From Actinotalea solisilvae (lineage in GTDB: Bacteria; Actinomycetota; Actinomycetes; Actinomycetales; Cellulomonadaceae), in NCBI RefSeq assembly GCF_016464425.1, contig NZ_JADDKQ010000001.1:479862-543861 (forward strand): a stretch of 64,000 bases of DNA. The letters are read 5' to 3'. The position numbers were made by a program, and so were the translations under genes. Numbering within the stretch: position 1 is the stretch's first letter; every line of letters starts with the position of its first letter. The notes under the pieces were generated by a model, which ran no database searches, was not told where the DNA came from, and was given only the letters and a program-made list of their open reading frames with translations. Positions 1-12,113 of the stretch are shown here, one piece after another.

Positions 1-272
1 GGCGCGTCGGGCACCGCGAACGTCGCGAGCGTCGGCTGCCAGATCTCGGGGTGCACGACGTCGTACACCGTGCGGAGCGTCCGCACGGCAGCGGCGAGGA
101 GCGCAGGCTCCACGCGCAGGTGCAGGTCGACGTCGCCCCGGGTCAGCGCGCCGGGGACGCTCGACCCGCCCACGAGCTCGAGGTCGCCGCCGACGCCGAG
201 CGCCGCGAGGCGCTCGCGCTCGGCGGCGAGGATCGTGCGTGCCGTCGGGAGCAGGTCGTCCGACCGCTGCAC
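1..272 (-). CDS. Nucleotidyltransferase-like (GrpB/UPF0157-type) protein, 3' end cut by window edge
   Basis: Only the first 90 codons are inside the window; the gene runs off the left edge. The GTG at 272 follows a strong GGGAGG ribosome site. The visible protein has an N-terminal helix, then VGGSSVPGALTRGDVDLHLRV-like text (about residues 34-54) that matches the G-S-S-V-P-G...D-x-D pattern of the nucleotidyltransferase fold used by GrpB/UPF0157 proteins: GGSSVPG followed by the acidic pair DVDLH. Substrate and role are unknown. It lies just upstream of, and in the same direction as, no recognisable partner in the window; the lipoprotein gene begins its own unit behind it. Family assignment is from the motif only. 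Confidence 0.6.
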   Translation of the reverse strand, partial: MQRSDDLLPTARTILAAERERLAALGVGGDLELVGGSSVPGALTRGDVDLHLRVEPALLAAAVRTLRTVYDVVHPEIWQPTLATFAVPDA

Positions 273-326
273 GCCGCCTCCCCGGGTCGCCCGCGCGGGT
301 GCGCGGTCGACGTCAGCGAACCACGC

Positions 327-875
327 TCAGCCGACGGGCGCGCCGTCGAGCCCGAGCGCCGTCCGGATGAGCTGCGCGGCGGTGCCGGGCACGGGCAGCT
401 CCGCCAGCCGGTCCGCGGTGTCCTGGTCGGTCCCGGCGTCGGCGATCGCCTGCCAGGCGGGGACCTCGGCCTCGAGCTCGAGGGCGAGCGCCTCGACCGC
501 GGGCGCGACCTCGGCGGGCCAGACGGCCGTGCGCAGCCCCTCGACGAACTCCTCGTACCCCTGGGCGAGCTCGCCCGAGACGTCGCGCAGGCCGGGCATG
601 TCGCTCACCGCGATCGCGGCGTCGAACTCGTCGAGCAGGGTGTTCGTCGGCTCGACGAGGACGAGGTAGTACTCCCCCGCCTCCTCGACCGTCATCGGGA
701 CGTCCGCAGCCTGCGTCGTGGCGTCCTCGTCCGACGTCGTCTCCGCGACGACCGAGCGCTCGACCGCGACGGTCGACGCGCTCTCGTCGGCGGCGGGCGC
801 CGGTGTGCACGCGGCCAGCGCGAGGGCGACGACGGCGCCCAGCAGGGGCGCGGCGGCGACGGCTCGGCGGGTCAT
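327..875 (-). CDS. Putative secreted lipoprotein, function unknown
   Basis: A 182-residue protein with a typical lipoprotein signal peptide: Met-Thr-Arg-Arg, a hydrophobic stretch and the lipobox LALAAC, giving Cys23 as the lipidated residue. It is therefore expected to be anchored on the outer face of the membrane. After a Thr/Ser/Asp-rich linker (about 24-60) the mature part is mainly acidic and probably helical (about 60-180). I recognise no enzyme motif or named domain. An imperfect hairpin (890-923) lies just upstream of the start codon. The gene ends 55 bases before the start of the truncated nucleotidyltransferase-like gene, so the two may be co-transcribed. Confidence 0.75.
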   Translation of the reverse strand: MTRRAVAAAPLLGAVVALALAACTPAPAADESASTVAVERSVVAETTSDEDATTQAADVPMTVEEAGEYYLVLVEPTNTLLDEFDAAIAVSDMPGLRDVSGELAQGYEEFVEGLRTAVWPAEVAPAVEALALELEAEVPAWQAIADAGTDQDTADRLAELPVPGTAAQLIRTALGLDGAPVG

Positions 876-961
876 ACCGTGTTCATCGACCCGCCCGACG
901 GCGGTCTTGACCCGTCGGCGGGGGTGATTGTCCCGACGAGCGCCAGGGACGGGCGCCGCAC

Positions 962-1003
962 ACGACGAAGGCCCCCGACCGGCGGGTCAGGGGCCTTCGT
1001 CGT
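962..1003 (-). terminator. Hairpin downstream of tRNA-Leu
   Basis: A perfect 14-bp inverted repeat (left arm ACGACGAAGGCCCC at 962-975, right arm at 990-1003) sits 16 bases past the 3' end of the tRNA on the minus strand. There is no U-tract, as is common for actinobacterial terminators. It could also separate the tRNA from the lipoprotein gene. Confidence 0.55.
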
Positions 1004-1018
1004 CGCTGTCTCAACGAG

Positions 1019-1102
1019 TGTCCGGAGGGGGACTTGAACCCCCACGCCCTATACGGGCACTAGCACCTCAAGCTAGCGCGTCTGCCATTCCGCCACCCGG
1101 AC
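1019..1102 (-). tRNA. tRNA-Leu (anticodon GAG)
   Basis: An 84-base class II tRNA is visible on the minus strand. The acceptor stem GTCCGGG pairs with the 3' TCCGGAC (last pair G-U), followed by discriminator A; CCA is not encoded. The anticodon arm has stem CTAGC/GCTAG around the loop TTGAGGT, giving anticodon GAG, which reads CUC and CUU leucine codons. A long variable arm (TGCCCG...GGGCG) and the T arm GGGGGTTCAAGTCCCCC fit tRNA-Leu. A TATCTT sequence about 45 bases upstream may be its -10 element. Confidence 0.96.
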
Positions 1103-1249
1103 AGGTGGTCTGTCAGGACCTCGTCGGTCCCTCCAGCGCGGCAGCAAAGATAGCACGCGCCGACGCGGTCGGATGACCAGGCCGGCGGGGTCGGGCTGCG
1201 GCACACTGAGCCCGACGGCGTCGTGGGCGCCGGCCGAGCGGGAGGTGCG

Positions 1250-2521
1250 ATGTCCGACCAGGACGACACGACGACGGCCACCGAGAGCGAGCGCGGACGG
1301 CTCTCCCTGCGGCACCTCGCGGCGGCGAGCCCTGCGGCGAAGCGCGTCGCCGGCGCCCGGCGCAACCCCAGCGTCGTCGGCTACGAGGAGACCGCTCCGC
1401 ACTGGCTGCGGGTCGTCGCCGGCTGGTCGTGGCGCGTGCTCGTCGTCGTCGCCGCGGTCGCGCTCGTGTTCTGGGCGACGTCGCGCGTGCTGCTGCTGTT
1501 CATCGCGGTCTTCATGGCACTCGTCTTCACCGCGGTGCTGCGCCCGATCGTCGACTTCCTGGACCGGTTCATGCCGCGCGGGCTCGCGACGGCCCTGTCG
1601 ATCCTCGGGTCGATCCTCGTCGTCGCGGGGCTCTTCACGTACGTGGGGCTCTCGGTCGCGAACCAGTGGGAGTCGCTCGGCGAGCAGTTCAACTCCGGCA
1701 TCGGGACGATCCTGTCCTACCTCGAGGACAGCCCCCTGCACCTCACGGTCACGGCCGAGGACGTGCAGGGGTGGATCGCGTCCGGCCAGGAGTGGCTCCA
1801 GCAGAACAGCAGCACGGTCGCGAGCCAGGCCCTGACGAGCGCGGGCTCGGTGGCCCAGGTATTCACGGCCCTCGCCCTCGCGACGTTCTGCACGGTGTTC
1901 TTCGTCACGCGCGGCACGGAGATGTGGACGTGGTTCCTCAACCAGCTGCCCATGCGCAACCGGGAGTCGTGGCACGTGGGCGGCGGCGTGGCCTGGTACA
2001 CGTTCTCGGGCTACACCCGGGGCACGTTCATCGTGGCGGCGGCCGACGGCGTCCTGGCCGTGATCATCCTGCTCGCCCTGGGCGTGCCGCTCGCGGCACC
2101 GCTCGCGGTCCTCGTCTTCATCGGCGCGTTCATCCCGCTCATCGGCGCGCCGCTGGCGATGGTCGTGGCGATGGTCGTCGCGCTCGCGGCGAACGGGATC
2201 GTCAACGCGATCCTCGTGGGCATCGGGATCGCGCTCATCGGCCAGTTCGAGGGGCACATCCTCACGCCGCTGGTCATGGGCAAGCAGGTCTCGCTGCACC
2301 CGGTCGCGGTCGCGCTGGGCGTGACCGCGGGCACGCTCGTCGCGGGCATCCTCGGCGCCGTCATCTCGGTGCCGCTCATCGCGGTGGCGTGGGCGGTGTT
2401 CGCGCGGCTGCGCCACCTCGACCCGCCGACGGACTTCAGCGACGAGGAGCTCGAGCACGAGCCGCCGCCCGAGAGCGACCGGATCGCCGACGGCGAGCCC
2501 GTCGGGGACGCCGCGCGCTGA
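1250..2521 (+). CDS. AI-2E family transporter (TqsA/PerM-type permease)
   Basis: A 423-residue integral membrane protein of the AI-2E/PerM (TqsA-like) family. A hydrophilic N-terminal tail of about 60 residues precedes the membrane helices, and an acidic tail follows them. The family pattern is visible: two early helices, a long soluble insert (about 150-220), then the conserved C-terminal block with GALIPLIGAP-like text (here FIPLIGAPLAM) and GHILTPLVMGKQVSLHP. Members export signals or other small solutes, or act in sodium/proton exchange; the substrate here cannot be read from sequence. ATG 1250 was chosen because GGGAGG lies 7 bases upstream; an in-frame GTG at 1223 has no such site. It converges with dnaE2. 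Confidence 0.88.
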   Translation: MSDQDDTTTATESERGRLSLRHLAAASPAAKRVAGARRNPSVVGYEETAPHWLRVVAGWSWRVLVVVAAVALVFWATSRVLLLFIAVFMALVFTAVLRPIVDFLDRFMPRGLATALSILGSILVVAGLFTYVGLSVANQWESLGEQFNSGIGTILSYLEDSPLHLTVTAEDVQGWIASGQEWLQQNSSTVASQALTSAGSVAQVFTALALATFCTVFFVTRGTEMWTWFLNQLPMRNRESWHVGGGVAWYTFSGYTRGTFIVAAADGVLAVIILLALGVPLAAPLAVLVFIGAFIPLIGAPLAMVVAMVVALAANGIVNAILVGIGIALIGQFEGHILTPLVMGKQVSLHPVAVALGVTAGTLVAGILGAVISVPLIAVAWAVFARLRHLDPPTDFSDEELEHEPPPESDRIADGEPVGDAAR

Positions 2522-2575
2522 CGCCCGGGCGCTGCCGGTCCGGGCCACGTCGCGCGGCCTCCGGACGCCGGGCCG

Positions 2576-6056
<3,481 letters not shown>

Positions 6057-6064
<8 letters not shown>

Positions 6065-7703
6065 AGCGCGCCTCGACCGCCCAGACGCCCTCGCGCAGCA
6101 CGAGCAGGACGGCCCGCCCGTCCCCCAGCGTCGCCTGGACGTACACCAGGCGGCGCGGCTCGGGACCCCACCAGCGCTGGACCACCGGCCACGGCCCCGC
6201 CCAGCCGGTGACCGGGGTCTCGCGCTCGGGCAGGTCGCCCTGGGCGGGCCACCACACGACCGCGGGCTCGGCGCTCACCTGCAGGCGCGCGTCGACCTGC
6301 ACGCGGCGCCCGTCGGCGCCCACGAGCTGGACCACCTGCGGCTCGACGAGCACGGTCGCGGGCGCCGGCCGCGGCAGGCGGCCGGGCCACGGCGCCGTCG
6401 TGGGGCGGGACGACGGCGGCTCCTCGCCCCACGGGACGAGCCGGACCTGGTCGCGCACGTCGCGGCCGCCCTGGAGCGCCGGGCTGAGCACCTTCTCGGC
6501 CCCGATGAGGCCCTGGACGCGGTGCAGGGCGCGCTGGGCGCGCAGGTCCGAGCCGCTCGGGTTGCCCCACAGCCGCCCCTGCTCGGCGCCGACGGCGACG
6601 ACCTCCTCGGCGCGCAGCCCGAGCCGCACGAGCGGCGCGGGCTCCGGGTCGTGACCGGCGCCGGCACGCGTGCCCTGGCGGGTCAGCCACCCCTCGAGCT
6701 GCCAGCGGACCCGGTCCGTCATGCGCGCCACCGACATGCCGCCGAGGGCGGCGTCCGTGCGCCACGTGCGGACCAGCTCGTGGCCGTCCTCGGTGCGCGC
6801 GGTGATCTGCAGCCGGCCGCAGCCCGCACCGCGCGCCTGGAGCTGGGCGTGGAGGTCCTCGGCGAGGCGCCGCGCGGCGAACGCCGCGGCCTCGACGCGC
6901 TCGACCGGCGGGTCCATCTCCTGCTCGACGGCGACGTCCGCCTCGAGCCGGCGCAGCGCGGTCGGCCGGTCGTCCCGGCCGGACGCCACCGCGTGCGCCC
7001 ACGCGCCGAGCCGCCCGAACCGGGCCAGGACGTCGGCCGCGGGCAGGCGCGCGAGGTCGCCCAGCGTGCGCAGGCCGAGGCGGTGCAGCAGGTCGACCAG
7101 GTCCGGGACCTGGGCCGCGACGTCCCCCGTCGCGACGTGCAGCAGCTCGCCCACCGCGAGCGGCGCGAGGAAGCCCGCGGCGCGGCCCGGGGGCACGAGG
7201 CGTGCGGACCGGGCGGCGAGCACGGCCGCGCCGGAGCCGTCGGCGACCCCCACCTGCGCCTCGTAGCCCGTGAGCTCGGCGACCTGCGCGACCAGGCGCT
7301 CCGCGAGCACCTCCTCCGAGCCGTGGTACCGCCCCGCCCCCTCGGCCGGCAGCAGGAGCAGCCCGGGTCGCGCGACCTCGATGCCCGCCACCACCGTCTC
7401 CGCCGCGGTCGCGACGGGCTCGAACAGCCGCACGTCGCGGCCGGGGTCGGCCGCGAGCAGCGCGAGCTCGGGGCAGCACTCCTGCGCGTGACGCCGGCGC
7501 ATCCCCCGGCGCACCCCGGCCCGTCGTGCGGGTGCCGAGACGGCGACGACGCGCCGCCCGTCGTGCACCGCGGCGGGCTGGTGGGCGTCGACGTCCTCGG
7601 CGGTCATCGCGGCGAGGACCGGCCAGTCGGGCACCCAGACCGCGGCCGTGCGCACGGGCACGGCCGAGGGCGCGGCACCACGCGTCCGGCCGGGCGCGGT
7701 CAC
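6057..7703 (-). CDS. imuB: ImuB, catalytically inactive Y-family polymerase-like mutasome subunit
   Basis: A 548-residue Y-family polymerase homologue that acts as a scaffold, linking DnaE2 and ImuA' to the sliding clamp. The N-terminal palm begins AAVWVPDWPVLAA, where active Y-family enzymes carry catalytic Asp/Glu residues; these are absent, as known for ImuB. A helix-hairpin-helix region (LLHRLGLRTLGDLARLP) and a little-finger-like region follow. The sequence QGRLWG (about 376-381) fits the beta-clamp binding motif that ImuB needs. The C-terminal part (about 400-548) corresponds to the DnaE2/ImuA' interaction region. GTG 7703 overlaps the imuA' stop (GTGA). Longer upstream in-frame extensions overlap imuA' and are low-complexity shadows. 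Confidence 0.92.
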
Positions 7704-8602
7704 CCCGCCCTCCGGACGCCCGCGGCCCCGGGCACGTCCGAGGTGGTCGACGTCCCGGGCGCCCCCAGGCCACCCGGTGCGCCGACCACCTCGAGCACGG
7801 GAACGGCCTCTGCTCGCCGTTCCGCCACCGCCCGCGCGTCGGCGGGCAGGTGCACCTGCGCCCGCACCGGCTGCGCGGCGCTGCCCCGCCCCTGGCGCTC
7901 CACGACCAGGCGACGCGACCGCAGCCGGCCGTGCCCGCGGCCGAGGCCCTCCCACTCCTCGGAGCGCGCGGTGAGGACCACGTGCGCCCCGGGCCACGGC
8001 GTCGTCGGCAGGAGCACCGACGAGCGCTCGCGCGCCCGCGCGCTCAGCCGGCGACGGTCGCCGTCGGCCAGCGCGGCACCCGGACCGACGACGACGACGT
8101 CCACGCCGTCCAGCAGGGCCGCCACCACGGTCGGGCCGTCCGCGCCCGGGTCGGGGACCAGGACCACGCGGTCCAGCGCGATCCCCAGCTCGTGCGCCGC
8201 GAGCACCCCCACGCCCGGCAGGCCGACCAGGGCGACCCAGCTGCCCGCGCGGGACGCCTCGGCGAGGAGGCCGAGGACGAGCGACGTCGACCCGGCGACG
8301 ACGACGGTGCTCCCCCGCTGCAGCGCGCCGAGCGGGAGCAGGCCCGCGAGCGCGTCCGGCACCGCGAGCAGCCGCTCGGGCGCCTCGGGGTCGCTCAGCT
8401 CCACCTCGGGCGAGGGGCGTGCCGGTGCGAGGACCGGCAGGGTCGTCGTCGTCCCCCGCGCACGGACGAGCGCCTCGGCGCCACGCGCCCGCACCGGACG
8501 GACCCAGCCGGACGTCCCGGTACGCTCCTCGGCACGCGCCAGGGCCGCCCGGGCGCGGGCCGCCCGGTCGAGGAGATCCGGCTCGTCCGCCACCGCCGTC
8601 AT
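7700..8602 (-). CDS. imuA': ImuA'-type RecA-like mutasome protein
   Basis: A 300-residue protein in the position and with the character of ImuA', a RecA-fold accessory protein of the SOS mutasome. The central part reads as a RecA-like core (VVVAGSTSLVLGLLAE, about 110-125; VALVGLPGVGVLAAHELG) but without an intact Walker A GxxGxGKT, as is usual for ImuA'. It is thought to bind ImuB and modulate RecA. ATG 8602 follows GGGAGG at about 10 bases. It is the first gene of imuA'-imuB-dnaE2 and the promoter and LexA box lie directly upstream. Identification rests strongly on context; the protein itself is poorly conserved. Confidence 0.85.
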   Translation of the reverse strand: MTAVADEPDLLDRAARARAALARAEERTGTSGWVRPVRARGAEALVRARGTTTTLPVLAPARPSPEVELSDPEAPERLLAVPDALAGLLPLGALQRGSTVVVAGSTSLVLGLLAEASRAGSWVALVGLPGVGVLAAHELGIALDRVVLVPDPGADGPTVVAALLDGVDVVVVGPGAALADGDRRRLSARARERSSVLLPTTPWPGAHVVLTARSEEWEGLGRGHGRLRSRRLVVERQGRGSAAQPVRAQVHLPADARAVAERRAEAVPVLEVVGAPGGLGAPGTSTTSDVPGAAGVRRAG

Positions 8603-8667
8603 GCGCGCGGGCCTCCCTCGTCCGGGGTGCGCGGGGGCGCACCGAGCCGTGGTGACGAACGTGATGT

Positions 8668-8683
8668 TCGAACACCTGTTCGA
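8668..8683 (-). promoter_or_regulatory. LexA (SOS) operator of imuA'-imuB-dnaE2
   Basis: TCGAACACCTGTTCGA is a perfect match to the actinobacterial SOS box TCGAAC-N4-GTTCGA. It begins 8 bases downstream of the -10 hexamer TGTACT of the imuA' promoter, so bound LexA would cover the transcription start. DNA damage would relieve repression. Confidence 0.93.
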
Positions 8684-8691
8684 TCCCCTCC

Positions 8692-8720
8692 AGTACACGC
8701 CGCCCCGCGCACGGTGTCAA
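8692..8720 (-). promoter_or_regulatory. Promoter of the imuA' operon
   Basis: On the minus strand a perfect -35 TTGACA (8720-8715) is followed after exactly 17 bases by TGTACT (8697-8692). The inferred start falls at the edge of the LexA box, leaving a leader of about 80 bases before the imuA' ATG. Confidence 0.8.
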
Positions 8721-8915
8721 TCGGCCCGGCGTGGCGCCCGGCGCGCCGCTCACCCGGACGCCGCAGAGGCCCTGATCCCGCCCGCGCGACCGACCGGCGC
8801 CCCGTCGGTCACCACCCGCGACCTCCCGGCGCCCCGTCCCGGCCGCGGCCTCACCCATGCGCTAGCCTTCTGATGGTTTGATGGAAACACTTAAGTCGTC
8901 ACACGAGGACCGCCG

Positions 8916-9278
8916 ATGCCCACCGCCCGCGGCGAGACGCCGCTCCACGAGATCAAGGCCGAGCTGTTCAAGGCCCTCGGCCACCCGCTGCGCGTCCGGG
9001 TGCTCGAGCTGCTCGCGCCCGGCGAGCGGCCCGTCAGCGCCCTGCTCGCCGAGACCGGGCTCGAGGCGTCGCACCTGTCCCAGCACCTCGCCGTCCTGCG
9101 CCGCACCGGGCTGGTCACCGCGCGCCGGGACGGCAACGCCGTGCACTACGCGCTCGCGCACCCCAGCGTCGCCGAGCTGATGACGGCCGCCCGGACCTTC
9201 CTCCTCGACTCGCTCGCCGGGACGCGCGCCGCGCTCGCCGACCTCGAGGAGCCCTTCGGCCGGACCGGCTCCCGGTGA
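8916..9278 (+). CDS. ArsR/SmtB-family transcriptional regulator
   Basis: A 120-residue winged-helix protein of the ArsR family. LFKALGHPLRVRVLELL (about 15-31) is the standard first helix block, SALLAETGLEASHLSQHLAVL (about 41-61) is the recognition helix-turn-helix, and GLVTARRDGNAVHYAL is the beta wing. No clear ELCVCD metal-binding motif and almost no Cys residues are present, so the effector may not be a metal. The stop overlaps the GTG of the SulP gene by 4 bases, so the two form one operon and the regulator probably controls it. A TAGCCT (8863-8868) may be the -10, with a leader of about 40 bases containing the direct repeat TGATGG-TT-TGATGG at 8871-8884. Confidence 0.9.
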   Translation: MPTARGETPLHEIKAELFKALGHPLRVRVLELLAPGERPVSALLAETGLEASHLSQHLAVLRRTGLVTARRDGNAVHYALAHPSVAELMTAARTFLLDSLAGTRAALADLEEPFGRTGSR

Positions 9279-11047
9279 GCGCGTGGGCCCGGCGCACCGC
9301 AGGCACAGCAGGCACAGCAGGCACAGCAGGCACCGCGGTGGGCGCCGCCTGGTCCGCCGACCTGCGGGCCGCGCTCGGCACGGCCGCCCGGCGCACGCTC
9401 CCCCGGCGCTCCGACTACGCCGGGCTCGCGCGCTCGTGGCGGGCCGACGCCGTCGCGGGCGTGACCGTCGCCGTCGTCGCGCTGCCGCTCGCGCTCGGGT
9501 TCGGCGTCGCGTCCGGCGTGGGCGCCGCGGCCGGGCTCGTGACCGCGGTCGTCGCCGGCCTGGTGGCCGCCGTCCTCGGCGGCTCGTCGCTGCAGGTCTC
9601 GGGTCCCACGGGCGCGATGACGGTCGTGCTCGTGCCGATCGTCGCGCGGCACGGGACCGACGCGGTCGCGGCCGTCGCCGTCATGGCCGGCGGCCTGGTG
9701 CTCCTGGGCGGTGTGCTCGGCGTGGGCCGCCTCGTCGCCTACATCCCGTGGCCCGTGGTCGAGGGGTTCACGATGGGCATCGGCGTCGTCATCGCCGCGC
9801 AGCAGGTGCCGCTCGCGCTCGACACGCCGCGTGCCGAGGGCGAGAACGCGGCGCTCGTCGCGCTGCGCACGGTCGCCGCGGCGGACTGGTCCGCGGCGTG
9901 GCTCCCGCTGCTCGTCGTCGCCGGCGTCGTCGGCGTCATGCTCGTGCTGCCGCGGCTCCACCGGACCCTGCCCGCCTCGCTGCTCGCCGTCGTCGCCGCG
10001 ACGCTCGCCGCCGAGGTGCTCCACCTCGACGTCGCGCGCATCGGCCCGCTGCCGTCCCTGGTCACGGCGCCGAGCCTGCCCACGCTCACCCCCGAGGCCA
10101 CGAGCGCGCTCGTGCCCGCCGCCGTGGCGGTCGCGGCCCTCGCCGCGCTCGAGAGCCTGCTCTCGGCGCGTGTCGCGGACGGCATGGCCGACGACCTCCC
10201 GCGCACCGACCCCGACCGCGAGCTCACCGGGCAGGGCCTGGCCACGATCGCCGCGGGACTCGTGGGCGGCATGCCCGCGACGGGGGCCAACGCCCGGACC
10301 GCGGTCAACGTCCGCGCCGGCGCGCGCACCCGGGCCGCCGCGGCGGCCCACGCGGTCGTCCTCGCCGCCGTCGTGCTCGTTGCCGCACCGCTCGTCGCGC
10401 GCATCCCGCTCGCGGCGCTCGCGGGCGTCCTGCTGGTCACGGCCGCGCGCATGGTCGACGGGCGCACCGCGCGCGCGATCTGCCGCTCGGGCCGCTCGGG
10501 CGCGACCGTCTTCGTGCTCACGCTCGCGACGACGGTCGTGTTCGACCTCGTCGTGGCCGTCGAGCTCGGCGTCGCGCTGGCGGGCGTGCTCGCGCTGCGA
10601 GCCATGGCCCGGACCAGCGGGCTGCACCGCGAGGAGCTCGACCTCGGCGAGGTCGACGCCGAGTCCGAGCGCGCCCTGCTGCGCGAGCACATCGCGGTCT
10701 ACCGCATCGACGGCGCGCTGTTCTTCGCCGACGTCCGACGCTTCCTCGACGAGCTCGCCGCGGTGACGGACGTGCGCGTCGTGGTGCTGCGCCTGTCGTC
10801 GGTGCGCGTGCTCGACGCGAGCGGCGCCAACGCGCTCGGCGAGATCGTGGCGGACCTCCAGCGCCGCGGCGTCGTCGTGCTGCTCAAGGGGCTGCGCCCG
10901 GAGCACCGGAGGCTCGTCGAGGCGGTGGGTGCGCTCGACGCCCTCCAGCACGAGGCGCACGTGTTCGACCGGCTCGACGACGCCCTCGCGCACGCGCGCA
11001 GCCACGTCCACCGGGCGGTCGCCGCGTCCCGGGCGCCCGCCGCCTGA
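9275..11047 (+). CDS. SulP family anion transporter with STAS domain
   Basis: A 590-residue SLC26/SulP permease. After a 45-residue N-terminal tail the membrane domain follows (about 55-440), including the family signature region VSGPTGAMTVVLVPIV and GGMPATGANARTAVNVRAGARTR. The C-terminal cytoplasmic STAS domain occupies about 468-580 (YRIDGALFFADVRRF, DASGANALGEIV). Members carry sulfate, bicarbonate or other anions; the substrate cannot be told here. The GTG start overlaps the arsR stop. The N-terminus contains Ala-Gly-Thr repeats from a 9-base tandem repeat. Confidence 0.92.
   Translation: MSAWARRTAGTAGTAGTAGTAVGAAWSADLRAALGTAARRTLPRRSDYAGLARSWRADAVAGVTVAVVALPLALGFGVASGVGAAAGLVTAVVAGLVAAVLGGSSLQVSGPTGAMTVVLVPIVARHGTDAVAAVAVMAGGLVLLGGVLGVGRLVAYIPWPVVEGFTMGIGVVIAAQQVPLALDTPRAEGENAALVALRTVAAADWSAAWLPLLVVAGVVGVMLVLPRLHRTLPASLLAVVAATLAAEVLHLDVARIGPLPSLVTAPSLPTLTPEATSALVPAAVAVAALAALESLLSARVADGMADDLPRTDPDRELTGQGLATIAAGLVGGMPATGANARTAVNVRAGARTRAAAAAHAVVLAAVVLVAAPLVARIPLAALAGVLLVTAARMVDGRTARAICRSGRSGATVFVLTLATTVVFDLVVAVELGVALAGVLALRAMARTSGLHREELDLGEVDAESERALLREHIAVYRIDGALFFADVRRFLDELAAVTDVRVVVLRLSSVRVLDASGANALGEIVADLQRRGVVVLLKGLRPEHRRLVEAVGALDALQHEAHVFDRLDDALAHARSHVHRAVAASRAPAA
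9302..9331 (+). repeat. 9-bp tandem repeat inside the SulP N-terminus
   Basis: GGCACAGCA is repeated three times (9302-9328) and runs into a diverged fourth copy. It is in frame and encodes a Thr-Ala-Gly run, so copy-number change would only lengthen or shorten the cytoplasmic tail. Confidence 0.85.
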
Positions 11048-11156
11048 CGCGGCGACGCCACGCAGCCGACGTGCGGCACGCGACGTCGTGCGCGTGAATG
11101 GGGCCACGAGCCGAGTCCCGCCCGACGGCGGCTGACGCGGCGGACGAGGAGGAGCC

Positions 11157-11684
11157 GTGGACCTGTCCCGACCGATCGCGCCGGAACCGTACGGGCTGCT
11201 GCCCCGGCTGCCCGCCCTGGCCGTGCGCAGCGACGACCTCGTCGACGGCGAGGCGATGCCGCACCGGCACACGGCTGCCGGCGGGAGCACCTCGCCGCAC
11301 CTGGCGTGGGAGGCGCCCGAGGGGACGCGCAGCGTGGTCGTCTCGTGCTTCGACCCCGACGCGCCGTCGCCCGCGGGCTACTGGCACTGGACCGTGTGGG
11401 ACCTCCCGGCGGGCACGACGTCGCTGCCCGCCGGCGCGGGCTCGCCCGACGGCGCGGGCCTGCCCGCGGGCGCGCGGCAGGCCCGGAACGACGGCGGTGG
11501 CGTCGGGTACACGGGCGCGGCACCGCCCCGGGGCGACCACGAGCACCGCTACGTGTTCGCGGTCCACGCGCTCGACGTCGAGACGCTCGACCTCGGCCCG
11601 GACCCGACGCCGACGTCGGTGGCGATCTCCGCGCTCTTCCACGCGCTCGCGCGCGGGACCCTCACGGTGACCTGCCGGCCCTGA
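11157..11684 (+). CDS. YbhB/YbcL family (PEBP-like) protein
   Basis: A 175-residue soluble protein of the phosphatidylethanolamine-binding/Raf-kinase-inhibitor-like family. The family motifs are clear: SPHLAWEAPEGTRSVVVSCFDPDAP (about 45-69, given here only in part as HLAWEAPEGT and CFDPDAP), HWTVWDLPAGTTSLP, and the C-terminal PPRGDHEHRYVFAVHALD. Bacterial members have no settled role; kinase-inhibitor activity is not shown for most. GTG 11157 has the ribosome site GAGGAGG. It stands alone between the SulP gene and the decayed region. Confidence 0.9.
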   Translation: MDLSRPIAPEPYGLLPRLPALAVRSDDLVDGEAMPHRHTAAGGSTSPHLAWEAPEGTRSVVVSCFDPDAPSPAGYWHWTVWDLPAGTTSLPAGAGSPDGAGLPAGARQARNDGGGVGYTGAAPPRGDHEHRYVFAVHALDVETLDLGPDPTPTSVAISALFHALARGTLTVTCRP

Positions 11685-11718
11685 CCGGCGCCGCCGGGGG
11701 CGGCCGTGGCATCGCGCC

Positions 11719-12090
11719 ATGGAGTGCGGGGTGCTCGGCCCCTCGTCCTGCGGTACGCAGCCGGTGCCGTGACCGTCGAGGGCGCGCGCCGCCGCGCCCT
11801 GCTGGCCGCGCTCCTCGCCAGCCGACGGCGAGGTCGACGCCGACGTCTTCACGAGCGCCTGCGGCGCAGCGCCCCGGCCGGCCCCGCGGACGCCGTCCGG
11901 CTGCTCGACGACGGGCTCGCGCTCACCGCGCGCACGACCGCCGCGGCGCCCGGCCGACGGCGTCGCCGCGGACGCCCGCGCCTCCGCGGCGCTCGGCGAG
12001 CTCGGCCTGCTGCCCTCGGCCGACCTGCGCTCCGCGCACACCGAGGCCCTGCGCGCGCCGACCGGGACCCGGACGGCCGCGGCGCCCGGC
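11719..12090 (+). pseudogene. Frameshifted remnant resembling a SARP/BTAD-type regulator N-terminus
   Basis: No single frame gives a credible protein here, but pieces in two frames line up with the start of an AfsR/SARP regulator. From ATG 11719 one frame reads GVLGP; about 11742 the frame changes and reads LVLRYAAGAVTVEG then RRRALLAALLA; at 11821 the first frame resumes with ADGEVDADVFTSA. Joined, this imitates the usual order GVLGPLEVR...G...R.RALLA.LLL..GEVV..D.L. Later text (ADGVAADARASAALGELGLL from 11953) may belong to the same remnant. No C-terminal ATPase or BTAD body remains. I judge it a decayed gene fragment; the similarity is by eye only. Confidence 0.42.
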
Positions 12091-12113
12091 GGACCGCCGG
12101 CGCCCTCGGCGCG

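Noticed and set aside
7704..8858. N-terminal extension of imuB by about 385 residues
   Set aside because: It lies over imuA' in another frame, is low-complexity, and the GTG at 7703 overlaps the imuA' stop as expected for coupled genes.
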